Assembly: GCA_963422465.1 (NCBI GenBank)
Contig: OY730174.1
Span: forward strand, 3,622,914 to 3,686,913
Source: Lichina pygmaea
Taxonomy: Eukaryota > Ascomycota > Lichinomycetes > Lichinales > Lichinaceae
Reading direction: 5' to 3'
DNA length: 64,000 nt
This document shows, in pieces, positions 30,064 to 39,561 of this stretch. The notes under the pieces were generated by a model. That model was not told the DNA's origin. It made no database searches and was given only the letters and a program-made list of their open reading frames with translations. The position numbers and the translations under genes were made by a program. How positions within the stretch are numbered: the first letter of the stretch is position 1; every line of letters begins with the position of its first letter.

Positions 30064-33000
30064 TTGGACAGCAAGTGCTTGTTTCTTCCTTGTATCCTAG
30101 ATGGGAAATTCAAGTGCAATACTCTTATTGACTCTGGCTGTTCAGCATTTGGCTGCATTGGTGCTTCCTTTGCGCAATCTCTTCACCAAGAACCTCTCCC
30201 CTACCCACGCACATTGCGATCGTTCGATGGCAAGATGTCACAAACCACGCATCTCGCCAAGACAATCATGACCACAGCACATGGCGTGCACCAGGAGGAA
30301 GTCCCTCTCTTTGTGTCTCCTGGTCTTCACTATGATGTGATTCTGGGGATGCCATGGCTCCAGAAGCACAGGCCACACATTGATTGGACAAACACCTCAA
30401 TCATGTTCAAGTCAGATCACTGCCGATCCGCATGCCTCAAGTCAAACAATGGCTATCCAATCTCTTTGGATCTTGAAGCCAAGACGTCTGCTGGAAAGCC
30501 TCAGGATCCCAAGCCCCTTTCTGCCACGCCAATCCCCATCAATGCTGCCGCATTTTCTCTCCTTGCTGCCAAGCCAGATCACCAGGTGTTCAGTGTTTCT
30601 CTGAGAGACATTGAGCAGGCGTTGAAGCCAAAGAAGTGTGTGGATCCTGCCACACTTCTCCCTGCTCAGTACCACAAGTTCCTGGACGTCTTCAGCAAGG
30701 ATGACGCTGACAAGCTTCCTCCTCTACGCCCAGGAGTTGACCACGAGATCAAGATGGAACCAGGAACCCAGGCACCCTCTGGACCTCTGTACGGCATGAG
30801 CAGAGAAGAACTTGAAGTTCTCAAGAAGTACCTGACAGAGAACCTGAACAAGGGCTTTATTCAAGCATCTTCATCACCTGCTGCTGCACCAGTCCTCTTT
30901 GTCAAGAAGCCAGGAGGTGGATTGCGTTTCTGTGTAGACTACAGAGCACTCAACGCCATCACCATCAAGAACTGTTACCCCCTACCACTGATCCGGGAGA
31001 TGTTGGACCAGCTTTGCAAAGCTGTGTGGTACACCAAGCTTGACATTGTTGGTGCCTTCAACCGTATCCGGATGAAGGAAGGTGAAGAATGGAAGACTGC
31101 GTTCCGCACACGCTCAGGCCTCTACGAATACCTTGTCATGCCCTTTGGTCTTGCCAATGCTCCAAGCACGTTCCAGAACTACATCAATGATGTTTTGGGA
31201 CCTGACATCCTTGACATCTTTGGCACTGCCTATGTGGATGACATCCTTGTCTACAGTCAGACACTCAAGGAACACCGGAAGCACGTCAAGCTTGTTCTCA
31301 GTCGACTACGAGACGCAAGCCTGCAAGTTGACATCTCCAAGTGTGACTTTGAAGTGCATCAAGTCAAGTACCTTGGCCTCATCATTCAGTCTGCCACTGA
31401 AGATGGCCGACCCGGATCTGTGAGCATGGACCCAGCCAAGACTGACGCCATCAAGGAGTGGAATCCTCCTGCCAGTCTCAAGGAAGTGCAGAGCTTCATT
31501 GCCTTTGCAAACTTCTACCGCCGGTTCATCAAAGACTTTGCCAAGCTTGCATCCCCGCTCACAGCTCTGACCAAGAAGAATGTTACCTTCAAGTGGGAAA
31601 CCCCAGAGCAGCGCTCGTTCGAAAGCATCAAGAAGGCGTTCAGCACTGCACCCATCCTGCAGCACTTTGATCCGGAGAAGGAGTGTGTTGTTGAGACTGA
31701 CACTTCTGACTACGTCTCTGGTGCTGTCCTGTCACAGCCAGATCATGAAGCAGTTCTACGCCCTGTTGCCTTCTTGTCACGCCGCCACCTGCCGGCAGAA
31801 TGCAACTACGAGATCTACGACAAAGAGTTGCTGGCAATTGTCCGTGCCTTTGAAGAATGGCGAGCAGAGCTTGAAGGATCTCCAGAACCTGTCAAAGTGA
31901 TCTCTGATCACAAGAACTTGGAGTACTTCATGTCGTCAAAACGCCTTTCCCGCCGTCAAGCCTGTTGGAGCAAGTTCTTGTCACACTTCAATTTCAAGAT
32001 CAGCTACCGTCCAGGCAGTCAGTGCAAGGCTGACGCCCTCACTCGACATTCCCAAGACCTCCTGTCAGACAGTGATCCCTGTCAAGACTTCAGGGAGCAA
32101 GTCGTCCTCAAGCCCAAGAATCTTGCACATTCAGAGGTTCAAGTCAAGCCCATCCAGATCCTGAGACGTTCAGAAGCTGCACCAGTTGACACTGAACCTG
32201 ATGCTACACCTCTTTCAGACATCATCCAAGCTGCCTATAACAACCTTGCTGAAAGTGATCCAGTGGCAACAGTGTCACAGATGCTAAGGGATGGTGTCAG
32301 GCACAGTCGAGAAGTGTCTCTCTCAGACTGCAGCTTGGAAAATGACTGTCTCTTCTACAAGAACCGACTCTGGATCCCTGAGAACAATGAGCTACGCCTA
32401 CGCCTGTTCCAAGAAGCCCATGACCAAGCAATGGCTGGCCACACTGGGATTGCCAAGACCCACAATCTTCTGTCTCGTTGGTACTATTGGCCAAAGATGG
32501 TGAACATCATACGGCAGTACATCAGGAATTGTCATGTCTGCTCTCGAGCAAAGCCTGCCCGTGATCGCCAAGGAGAGCTGCTGTCTCTTCCTGTGCCTCA
32601 GCAACGTTGGCAGGATCTGGCTATGGATTTTATTACTGACTTGCCCAAGTCAAGAGATACCTGCTTCCCTGGTGCCAAGCACATCTGGGTCATCACTGAC
32701 TGTCTCACCAAAGAACGCCACTTTGTGCCATGTGCTGAGATGACAACCTCGCATCTTGTCCGGATGTTCATCCAGTTTGTTGTCCGTACCCATGGCTTAC
32801 CCAGGAGCATTGTCTCAGACAGAGGAGGTCAGTTTGTCAGCTTATTCTGGAAAGCACTCTGTGCCCATCTTGATGTCATGCTACGACTATCCTCAGGACA
32901 CCACCCAGAGACAGATGGTCAGACAGAACAAGAGAATCAGGAGCTTGAACGCTACCTGAGATCCTATGTCAACTATCTCCAAGATGACTGGGTCCAATGG

Positions 33001-33753
33001 ATTCCTCTGGCAGAGTTCACGCAGAACAACTCCCAGTCTGATTCCTCTGGCATGTCACCGTTCTTTGCCAACAAAGGGTTCCATCCACGGCTCAGCATCA
33101 CACCCACGAGTGAAGCCTGCAACCAAGATGCTATGGAAATCTCTGGAGAAATGACGCAGATTCTGGAACAGTTGCAAGCAGAACTCCGACTATCCCAGGA
33201 AGCTCAAGCTCACACTGCCAATTTGCATCGAGTCCCGTCACCGTCCTATCAAACTGGAGATCTTGTTTGGCTGAATACCAAGAACATCAGGACACGCCGC
33301 CCATGCAAAATGCTTGACGACAAGTGGATTGGACCATTCAAGGTGTTGAAGACAGTCGGAAGCCGTGCCTGCCATCTGGAGCTTCCACACACTCTCAAGA
33401 TCCACCCTGTCTTTCATGTTTCCCTTCTACGTCTGACACCTGCTAATCCTATCCCTGGCCAATCAAATGAACACCCTGGCCCTGTCATTGGTCAAGACAC
33501 AGATGAAGAGTTCCAGGTTGAAGAAATCCTTGACTCCAAGCCAGCAACGTCTCGACAGAAGTTCAAGTACCTGGTCAAATGGTCTGGATGGCCAATTGAA
33601 GATGCCACTGAAGAGCCTATTGAGCATCTTGACAACGCCAAAGACGCTATCTACAACTTCCATGAGAAATACCCAAGGAAACCACGGCCACGGAACTACG
33701 CCCACGAGCGGCCTGAGGCTCACAGGAGTTCGCGATGTGAAGGAGGGGGGTAA
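30064..33753 (+). CDS. pol: Gypsy-B Pol polyprotein
   Basis: Uninterrupted 1229-codon frame. Approximate residue positions: aspartic protease IDSG at 22-25; reverse transcriptase VDY at 290 and catalytic YVDD at 390-393; RNase H TDTSDY at 540 and YDKELLA at 583; integrase H-H-C-C zinc region 786-830, catalytic MDFITD near 855, SDRGGQF near 918 and the Glu region GQTEQEN near 953; chromodomain 1148-1205 (EFQVEEIL to YLVKWSGWP). The frame is open upstream of 30064, so the true N-terminus depends on how it is joined to gag. It ends at the LTR edge, after the purine-rich GAAGGAGGGGGG that serves as polypurine tract. Confidence 0.93.
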   Translation: MDSKCLFLPCILDGKFKCNTLIDSGCSAFGCIGASFAQSLHQEPLPYPRTLRSFDGKMSQTTHLAKTIMTTAHGVHQEEVPLFVSPGLHYDVILGMPWLQKHRPHIDWTNTSIMFKSDHCRSACLKSNNGYPISLDLEAKTSAGKPQDPKPLSATPIPINAAAFSLLAAKPDHQVFSVSLRDIEQALKPKKCVDPATLLPAQYHKFLDVFSKDDADKLPPLRPGVDHEIKMEPGTQAPSGPLYGMSREELEVLKKYLTENLNKGFIQASSSPAAAPVLFVKKPGGGLRFCVDYRALNAITIKNCYPLPLIREMLDQLCKAVWYTKLDIVGAFNRIRMKEGEEWKTAFRTRSGLYEYLVMPFGLANAPSTFQNYINDVLGPDILDIFGTAYVDDILVYSQTLKEHRKHVKLVLSRLRDASLQVDISKCDFEVHQVKYLGLIIQSATEDGRPGSVSMDPAKTDAIKEWNPPASLKEVQSFIAFANFYRRFIKDFAKLASPLTALTKKNVTFKWETPEQRSFESIKKAFSTAPILQHFDPEKECVVETDTSDYVSGAVLSQPDHEAVLRPVAFLSRRHLPAECNYEIYDKELLAIVRAFEEWRAELEGSPEPVKVISDHKNLEYFMSSKRLSRRQACWSKFLSHFNFKISYRPGSQCKADALTRHSQDLLSDSDPCQDFREQVVLKPKNLAHSEVQVKPIQILRRSEAAPVDTEPDATPLSDIIQAAYNNLAESDPVATVSQMLRDGVRHSREVSLSDCSLENDCLFYKNRLWIPENNELRLRLFQEAHDQAMAGHTGIAKTHNLLSRWYYWPKMVNIIRQYIRNCHVCSRAKPARDRQGELLSLPVPQQRWQDLAMDFITDLPKSRDTCFPGAKHIWVITDCLTKERHFVPCAEMTTSHLVRMFIQFVVRTHGLPRSIVSDRGGQFVSLFWKALCAHLDVMLRLSSGHHPETDGQTEQENQELERYLRSYVNYLQDDWVQWIPLAEFTQNNSQSDSSGMSPFFANKGFHPRLSITPTSEACNQDAMEISGEMTQILEQLQAELRLSQEAQAHTANLHRVPSPSYQTGDLVWLNTKNIRTRRPCKMLDDKWIGPFKVLKTVGSRACHLELPHTLKIHPVFHVSLLRLTPANPIPGQSNEHPGPVIGQDTDEEFQVEEILDSKPATSRQKFKYLVKWSGWPIEDATEEPIEHLDNAKDAIYNFHEKYPRKPRPRNYAHERPEAHRSSRCEGGG

Positions 33754-34020
33754 TGTCACGGTTCTGGCCCAGTTGCATATCTGGCACAAGTCACGCACCT
33801 TGCCGGGAAGTTCCATCTGCACTGTTGCCTGTTTGCTCCGCCGTTGCCTGATCCCCTGCCTATAAGAACTTCTCCTGCTCCCCCAGCTTCTTCTCTTCCT
33901 TTCTCTTTTTCTTCCTTCCTCGTCTTTCGTCTTGTACATCAATCCAAGTCTCAAGCCAAGTCAGGTCAAGGTTACCGAATCAGTTAGGCTTGAGTTCTGC
34001 TCTGCCATTGCCTCGTCACA
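33754..34020 (+). repeat. Gypsy-B 3' LTR (267 bp)
   Basis: TGTCACGG to CGTCACA; same length as the solo LTR at 36295-36561. Confidence 0.96.
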
Positions 34021-34232
34021 GAGTGCAGGCTTAGGCTGCAAACAACAAGCTCAGAAAGCAAACTACAGTTGGAGTGTGGACTCTGGACTGGTGACCCAGT
34101 GCTCCAAAGCAGGATCCCAGAGGTGAGCATGTACAGCAGAGTGCAAGAGACTTCAGGACTGTGGGAAAGTGTGGTAGAGATCTTGTGGCAAGGTGCCAAC
34201 TATACACTATATTCTGGCATAGTATGACTGTG
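34021..34232. repeat. Unclassified repeat R, second part
   Basis: Continues the repeat interrupted at 28703 and aligns with about 61505-61711 up to CTGGCATAGTATG. LINE-d begins directly after it. Confidence 0.7.
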
Positions 34233-34239
34233 GCTTGAA

Positions 34240-37200
34240 ATTCATCTGGAAAACATCTCTACTTCTCTGTGGGTGCATAATCTATACTTCATTCCCTCAA
34301 GTCAAGAGAACTACCCACAAATATCAGAAGCTCTTCTCTGTCTACTCCAAAATACTTTACAAGCAAAAAAGCAGTATATTCTTCTTACAGACTTAAATCT
34401 TCATCACCCTGACTAGTCAAAGAAAAGAAGACTATATTCTGACACTGCACACAAGTTCCAAACTCTAATAAAAAACTTAAACCTGGAGTTAGCTATTACA
34501 TCTTTTACATCTACAAGAGCTAGATCTCTTTCCCATAAACTTTGTTCACCTATTGATCTTTTCTTTATATCTTCTTCTTTTTCTAACTCTCTAATCTTTT
34601 CTAAAATTACTTTGCAGTTCTTTCATAAGTCTGACTATAGACCTGTGCTAACTAGCCTAGACCTGGACTCACCAAGAAAAACCTGGAAACCAGAAAGGAA
34701 CTGGCAAACACTAGACACAAACTTGGCAAAACAAGAGTGTAATGATTTGCAGCTGCTCTTCCACTTTCAAGATAAACATAAAGTAGATAAGTACTTGGAA
34801 TATCTTAACCACTTTCTCCAAAGAATAGTAGATAGATGTACAGAACTCCAGAAGTAATCTAGCCACTCAGTCCTCTGGTGGAACCAAGAGATCCAAACTA
34901 AAGTTAAGCAGAAAAGAAGAATAAAAGGACAAGTGCTCAGAGGACAGGCAAGCCAAGAAGAGCTAGAAGAAGTAACTAAGCTCAAGAAGAAAGCTGTCAG
35001 AGAAGGTAAACAGAACACCTTCAGAAAACAAATTCATAAGCTAGCCAGTTCCTTAAAATTCTGGAAGCTTACAAAGTGGAGAAAATCAAAAGCTAACAAG
35101 ATCTCTGATCTTCCTCTGGTCTCTGATCTGGAGACTTAAGAAGAACTAGCCAAAAGGTTTGAGGAGAAGACAAAATCTTTCTCAGCTCAATTCTTTCCAG
35201 AAGCACTTGTTCCAGAACTAAGTACAGAAAGTCACCAGAGTACTCCAGAGATCTAGCTTTCTCAGAAGGTTACCACTGAAGAAGTGGAGTAAATTCTGAA
35301 CAAGAAGAAACTTTTTACAGCAGGAGGAAAAGACAAGCTACCAAATAGATTTCTGAAAGCTCTGGGTCTCAAATTCTGCCAAGCTATAGCTGTTCTCACA
35401 TCAACATGCTGGAGACTGGAATACTTTCCAGAGAGATTCAAGAATGCCAAAACAGTCTGTCTAAGAAAACCTGGCAAGAGAATCTATAACCAAGCTAAAG
35501 CCTGGCACCCTATAGCTCTGCTAAACACAACTGGCAAGCTGATGGAAGCTATTACAGTAGCCAGACTAAGCAAGGTAGCAGAAGAGGCTAAACTCTTGCC
35601 AGAAATCCAGATGGGGTTCAGGAAAGGCAGATCAACTGAATCAGCACTTTTCCTTCTAACTTCCCAAGTGGAAAAAGTCTGGAAAGAAGGCATGGTTGCA
35701 TCTCTACTTTCTCTGGACATCTCAGGAGTATATGACAGAGTTCTTCCAGAGATTCTTCAAAAGATTCTGGAGAGAAAAGAAATCCCTCTGGCTAACTTCT
35801 TAGATCTTCTCTTTCTGTACCAGATGTACCACCACTCTAGTTTTTGATGACTCTGAGTCCTCTTCTATTCCTATTCACTGTGGAGTCCCCCAAGGTTCTC
35901 CTTTGTTTTCTATTCTTTTTCTATTCTATATTTCTGAACTTCATAAGACTGTAGATTCTCCTACTACTGGTGTTTCTGCTCTGGGATTTGCAGATGATAC
36001 AAATCTACTTGCATTTGGATACTCTCTTAAAAGCAACCTTCTGAAATTGAAGAATACACATCTTAAATATCTATCTTGGGCTGCAAGACATGGAATAGTC
36101 TTCTCTTCTGAGAAATATAAAATGCTTTATTTTTCTAGAAGAAGATCAGACAATCTACAGCTCAAGCTTAGACTTGGGAATATGATTCTAAAACTAAAAG
36201 AAGAAGTGTGAGTATTAGATGTGTACCTAGATACCAAACTCCACTGGCACAAACACCAGAGAATTATTCTTCAAAAAGTACAAAAAGCGCTATCTGTGAC
36301 AAGGCAATAGCAGAGCAGAACTCGAGCCTATCTGATTCGGTAACTTTGACCTGACTTGGCTTGAGACTTGAGACTTGGATTGATGTACAAGACGAAAGAC
36401 AAGGAAGGAAAAGAGAAAAGAAGAAGAGAAGAAGCTGGGGGAGCAGGAGAAGTTCTTATAGGCAGGGGATACAGCAGAGCAAACAGGCAACAGTGCAGAT
36501 GGAACTTCCCGGCAAGGTGCGTGACTTGTGCCAGATATGCAACTGGGCCAGAACCGTGACACTATCTTCTCTTTCTAGAACCTCTTACTCCACCTGGAGC
36601 TTTCCAGTTCTCACAGCACATCTTGTGTACACTGCAATACTCAGATCTGTACTGAGCTATACAGTGGGAATTTGGTTCAACCCACTCAGAAAATTCTCTA
36701 ATATTTTCTCTCTTATCATATTCTAAAACAAATGTCTGAGACTTATTGAGGGTGCTTTCAAAGCTACTTCTTCTTTTCTATTAGAGAGTGAGCTTTTTCT
36801 TTTACCCCTAGATCTCTATTTTAAATTTTGCATAGCTTGTTTTCTATCTTCTATCTAAACCTCCTCTCTGAAAGACTTTCTTGACAGTATCTTTTCTACT
36901 ATTTCTTCCTATACTTCTTCACTGAGAAAATCTTTAAAAAAATCCTTAACTATCTTTTCTAATTGGAAGTTCACTTGGTTAAGTCAAATAACTACTAACC
37001 AGGCTAGTTCAAAGAAAGAACTACAAATACACTTTACTAAAGAGTAGGAAAACCAATAGGAGGAGAAGGAAAGAAGAAGCTATGCTGGATGGTAGGTGTT
37101 TTGCCAAAAACCTTACTACAACAACCTGAAGCTCTACAAAGAGCTACAGAAAGCTGAGGTAAGTCTACTACTGTAAACCAGAACTGGGAGAATGAGTCTA

Positions 37201-37470
37201 GCAAGTTTTTTTTTCAGAGCTGGAGTCCCTGATTTTCCTACCTCGCTATGCATGTGTGGTCAAGCAGAAGAGATAGTAAAGTATATTACCTCTTCATGCT
37301 TTCTCTACTCAAGTCAAAGACAACATACTCTCTTTAACCCCTAAGATTTCACTACTATTATTTTAAACCCAGAGCTTCTACAGAAGTTTCTGTACTGGTT
37401 TATGTCTTTGAAAAGACTAAACTAATTTAATCTGGCTTTCAAACTTCACTATTCACACTCCAATATCTAG
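34240..37470 (+). pseudogene. LINE-d ORF2 remnant
   Basis: Endonuclease C-terminus, reverse transcriptase and C-terminal Cys/His motif in several frames with many stops. Open pieces at 35542-35847 (GFRKGRSTES, SLDISGVYDR) and 35903-36211 (GFADDTN) are identical or near identical to LINE-b, including its shared frameshift near the start of the second piece. Non-functional. Confidence 0.85.
36295..36561 (-). repeat. Solo Gypsy-B LTR
   Basis: 267 bp, TGTGACA to CGTGACA in plus reading, flanked by the 5-bp duplication CTATC (36290-36294 and 36562-36566). It is the product of LTR-LTR recombination after an insertion in LINE-d. It is more diverged than the LTRs of 28704-34020, so from an older wave. 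Confidence 0.95.
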
Positions 37471-37770
37471 AAGCTTTTCCTACCAGACACTACAAGTTTT
37501 TCTTTTACTACACTTTCTAGTCACCTCTCTGTCTTCAGTTTTTATTCCTTTAAAGGTTTTCTGAAGAAGTTCACTATTAGCTGGAAGATCTGCATGGCTG
37601 TAAAGCTACAAACAGTGTAAGAATCAAATTAAAAAAATGAATAGACTTTATAGCAAAGCTTTAGACAAAACCATCAAGCCAGCACTTTGGCTATCACACA
37701 GCTCTTAGGCACTGGAGTGGTGATGTCTTCTTATACAACCACTCTTCTTCTTTAACAGGTAGTCTCTGTT

Positions 37771-38205
37771 TGATTAACAATACTGCTGTGCCAAGGCCAC
37801 TCCTCCCCTAGCAGATCCTCACATGTTAGCTGGAGACTGCTAGGAGGGTGATGTGACAAGAACTCCTCTTGACTACTCCAGAGGTGCTCTATCAGACACC
37901 TAGACTTCACATCCACCAGCTGTGGGGCTGGCTTCAGGCTGTAGTGTACACAGTAGTTGTCTGTCAGGTGGTTTTCATCTCCCAAGCTTGGTCGCAGTCC
38001 TGTTCTACTGTAGCTGTTTTACAGGGGTGTCCAGAGTGCCTGTGTGACACCTCCAGTGGCCTGTCACTCCACAACACCAGCAGCTTGACTGGTGACTTGA
38101 TTAGCTCTTGGTGCAGTGACTACAAGCAGCCTGGGAAGCCACCCGCCATCGACTGCCCCGAGGTTCCCAGCCTACACCACATGGAGGTTCAAGTTGTTGC
38201 AGGCC
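37771..38205. repeat. Direct repeat, copy 1
   Basis: About 435 bp from TGATTAACAATAC to GCAGGCC, repeated imperfectly at 38560-38967 (shared blocks include CCTAGACTTCACATCCACC and CGACACCTCC-like strings). No credible reading frame. Unclassified; a candidate non-autonomous element or LTR pair. 37641-37770 before it holds nothing I recognise. Confidence 0.65.
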
Positions 38206-38537
38206 ACAGAACAACCATAGTCCAAACAGAAGAACCTTTGGACTGGTTGCTCTGTTCAATCTGCTTGACCTGCTTGACCTGACCAAACAGAGTAGGTAGA
38301 GCAGTCAGAGCAAGCAGAGCACAATACCTCTCTGTGGAGAACCCCCTCTCCCAGAGACTTCTGTATATAAGAGCACCCAGACATCCGGGGAGAATAGCTC
38401 TCCAGGCTGAACAACATATAGTAACAACAATAGCAAGAGAGTTACCTATCTTGCTATTCATCTATTGAGTCCCTGTCCTCCTTACCCAGACATGTGGACC
38501 AACCACATTCTGTGTGAACATGGCCTGGCCCTTAACA
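38206..38537 (+). repeat. Diverged Gypsy-C-like LTR
   Basis: The right half matches the Gypsy-C LTR in sense orientation: TATATAAG (38364-38371), GAGAATAGCTCTCCAGGCTGA, ACAATAGC...GAGAGTTACC, TGAGTCCCTGTC and a final CCCTTAACA. The left half is unique. A solo LTR of a related but distinct family is the best reading; the left border and any target duplication are unclear. Confidence 0.6.
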
Positions 38538-38559
38538 CTAGAGTTCTCCCTAACACTTT

Positions 38560-38967
38560 TGATTAACAATACCACAGTGCAGATGTCGCTCCCCTTCTAG
38601 AACAAGATTCTTGACACATTAGCTGCTGGAGACTCTGCTAGAAGGGGGGTGTACGATGAGAACTCCTCTCAACTACTCCAGAGGTGTCCTGTCAGATGCC
38701 TAGACTTCACATCCACCAGCTGCAGAGCTGGTTTTCATCTCCCAGTTTTGGTCGCAGCCCTCTGTTCTGCTGACACTGCTTCACGGGAGTGTCCAGGGTG
38801 CCTGCGCGACACCTCCGGTGGCTTGTCGCTCCGCTAGTGCCAGCAGCTCGACTGGTGACTCAATTAGCTCTCAGTGCAACAACAGCAAGCAGCTTGGGAG
38901 ACTGCCTGCCATCGCTACCCCGAGGTTTCCAGCCTGCACCGTGTGGAGGTTTGAGTCGTCGCAGGCC
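38560..38967. repeat. Direct repeat, copy 2
   Basis: Second copy of 37771-38205, about 70-80% similar by eye. It lies 22 bp after the C-like LTR. Confidence 0.65.
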
Positions 38968-39327
38968 TGTCCAGAGTTATAGTCGTGTGTAGTTGATTTT
39001 GTCGAGAGGTGTTCATAGAGGTGTTGTGTTCATTGGGCTGACCAACACACCTCTGGGGGACGGGGTGTGGGGCACGGGTAGTGAGCCCTGATGACGTACA
39101 GTAATAAGTTTCATGATCGATGATCAGCAGGCCTGTCGAGCGTCTGAGAATAGAACAAGACTGCTGCGCCATAGAATGTGACGATGGATTCAGGTCGGAG
39201 GAGTGGCCTTCACCACCTCATCTGGCGGCCGAAACAGACCATCGTGGTGGTGTCTCCTTCAGATCCACTACGAGTATTTTGCGTACGTGCGAGTAATACA
39301 AGGAGGTACGTACAATACGGACATGAC

Positions 39328-39345
39328 TGTACGAGTACTCGTACA
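39328..39345. promoter_or_regulatory. 18-bp perfect palindrome upstream of the patatin-like gene
   Basis: TGTACGAGTACTCGTACA is fully self-complementary and lies about 220 bp before the start codon at 39562, amid further TACGTAC/GTACG strings. A dimeric factor site is possible. The rest of 38968-39561 shows no gene; it is promoter and unique spacer. Confidence 0.4.
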
Positions 39346-39561
39346 AGCTGTTTCTTGCGCCGCGCTAGGTTTCGGCGCATGCGCCTCAACTATCACCGGC
39401 ACGATGAATCAGCTGGTTCGATCTGGTCTCTGACACTGCCCCTGACAAACCTGTCAGCACCGGAGTGCATGTTGTTCTCCTCCTGTCCACTGGATTGCTT
39501 GTCGCGCAAACCGTCCACAAAACCTCCATACTTTGCGCCGTCGTTGCGCTGATCTCGCAAG

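Larger units (their letters stand above)
28704..34020 (+). mobile_element. Gypsy-B, young full-length chromovirus
   Basis: 5.3-kb plus-strand Ty3/Gypsy element with LTRs 28704-28977 (274 bp) and 33754-34020 (267 bp) and target duplication GAGTG (28699-28703 and 34021-34025). By eye the LTRs differ by one transition and one 7-bp tandem duplication, so the insertion is recent. Base composition is balanced and there is none of the transition load of the neighbours. It looks nearly whole, with about one break. Unlike A and C it has no antisense extra gene: pol runs almost to the LTR. Confidence 0.97.
34233..37640 (+). mobile_element. LINE-d: 5'-truncated LINE
   Basis: Aligns with LINE-b from about 10746 to the 3' tail (GTGTAAGAATCAAATTAAAAAA at about 37637), so ORF1 and the ORF2 start are absent, the usual 5' truncation of LINE insertions. 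A solo Gypsy-B LTR splits it at 36295-36561. Target duplications were not readable. Outside one tract it differs from LINE-b by about 6%, mostly C/T and G/A. Confidence 0.9.

Noticed and set aside
36361-36726. 121-codon frame across the solo Gypsy-B LTR
   Set aside because: It runs from LTR into LINE ORF2; an accidental fusion without a start context.
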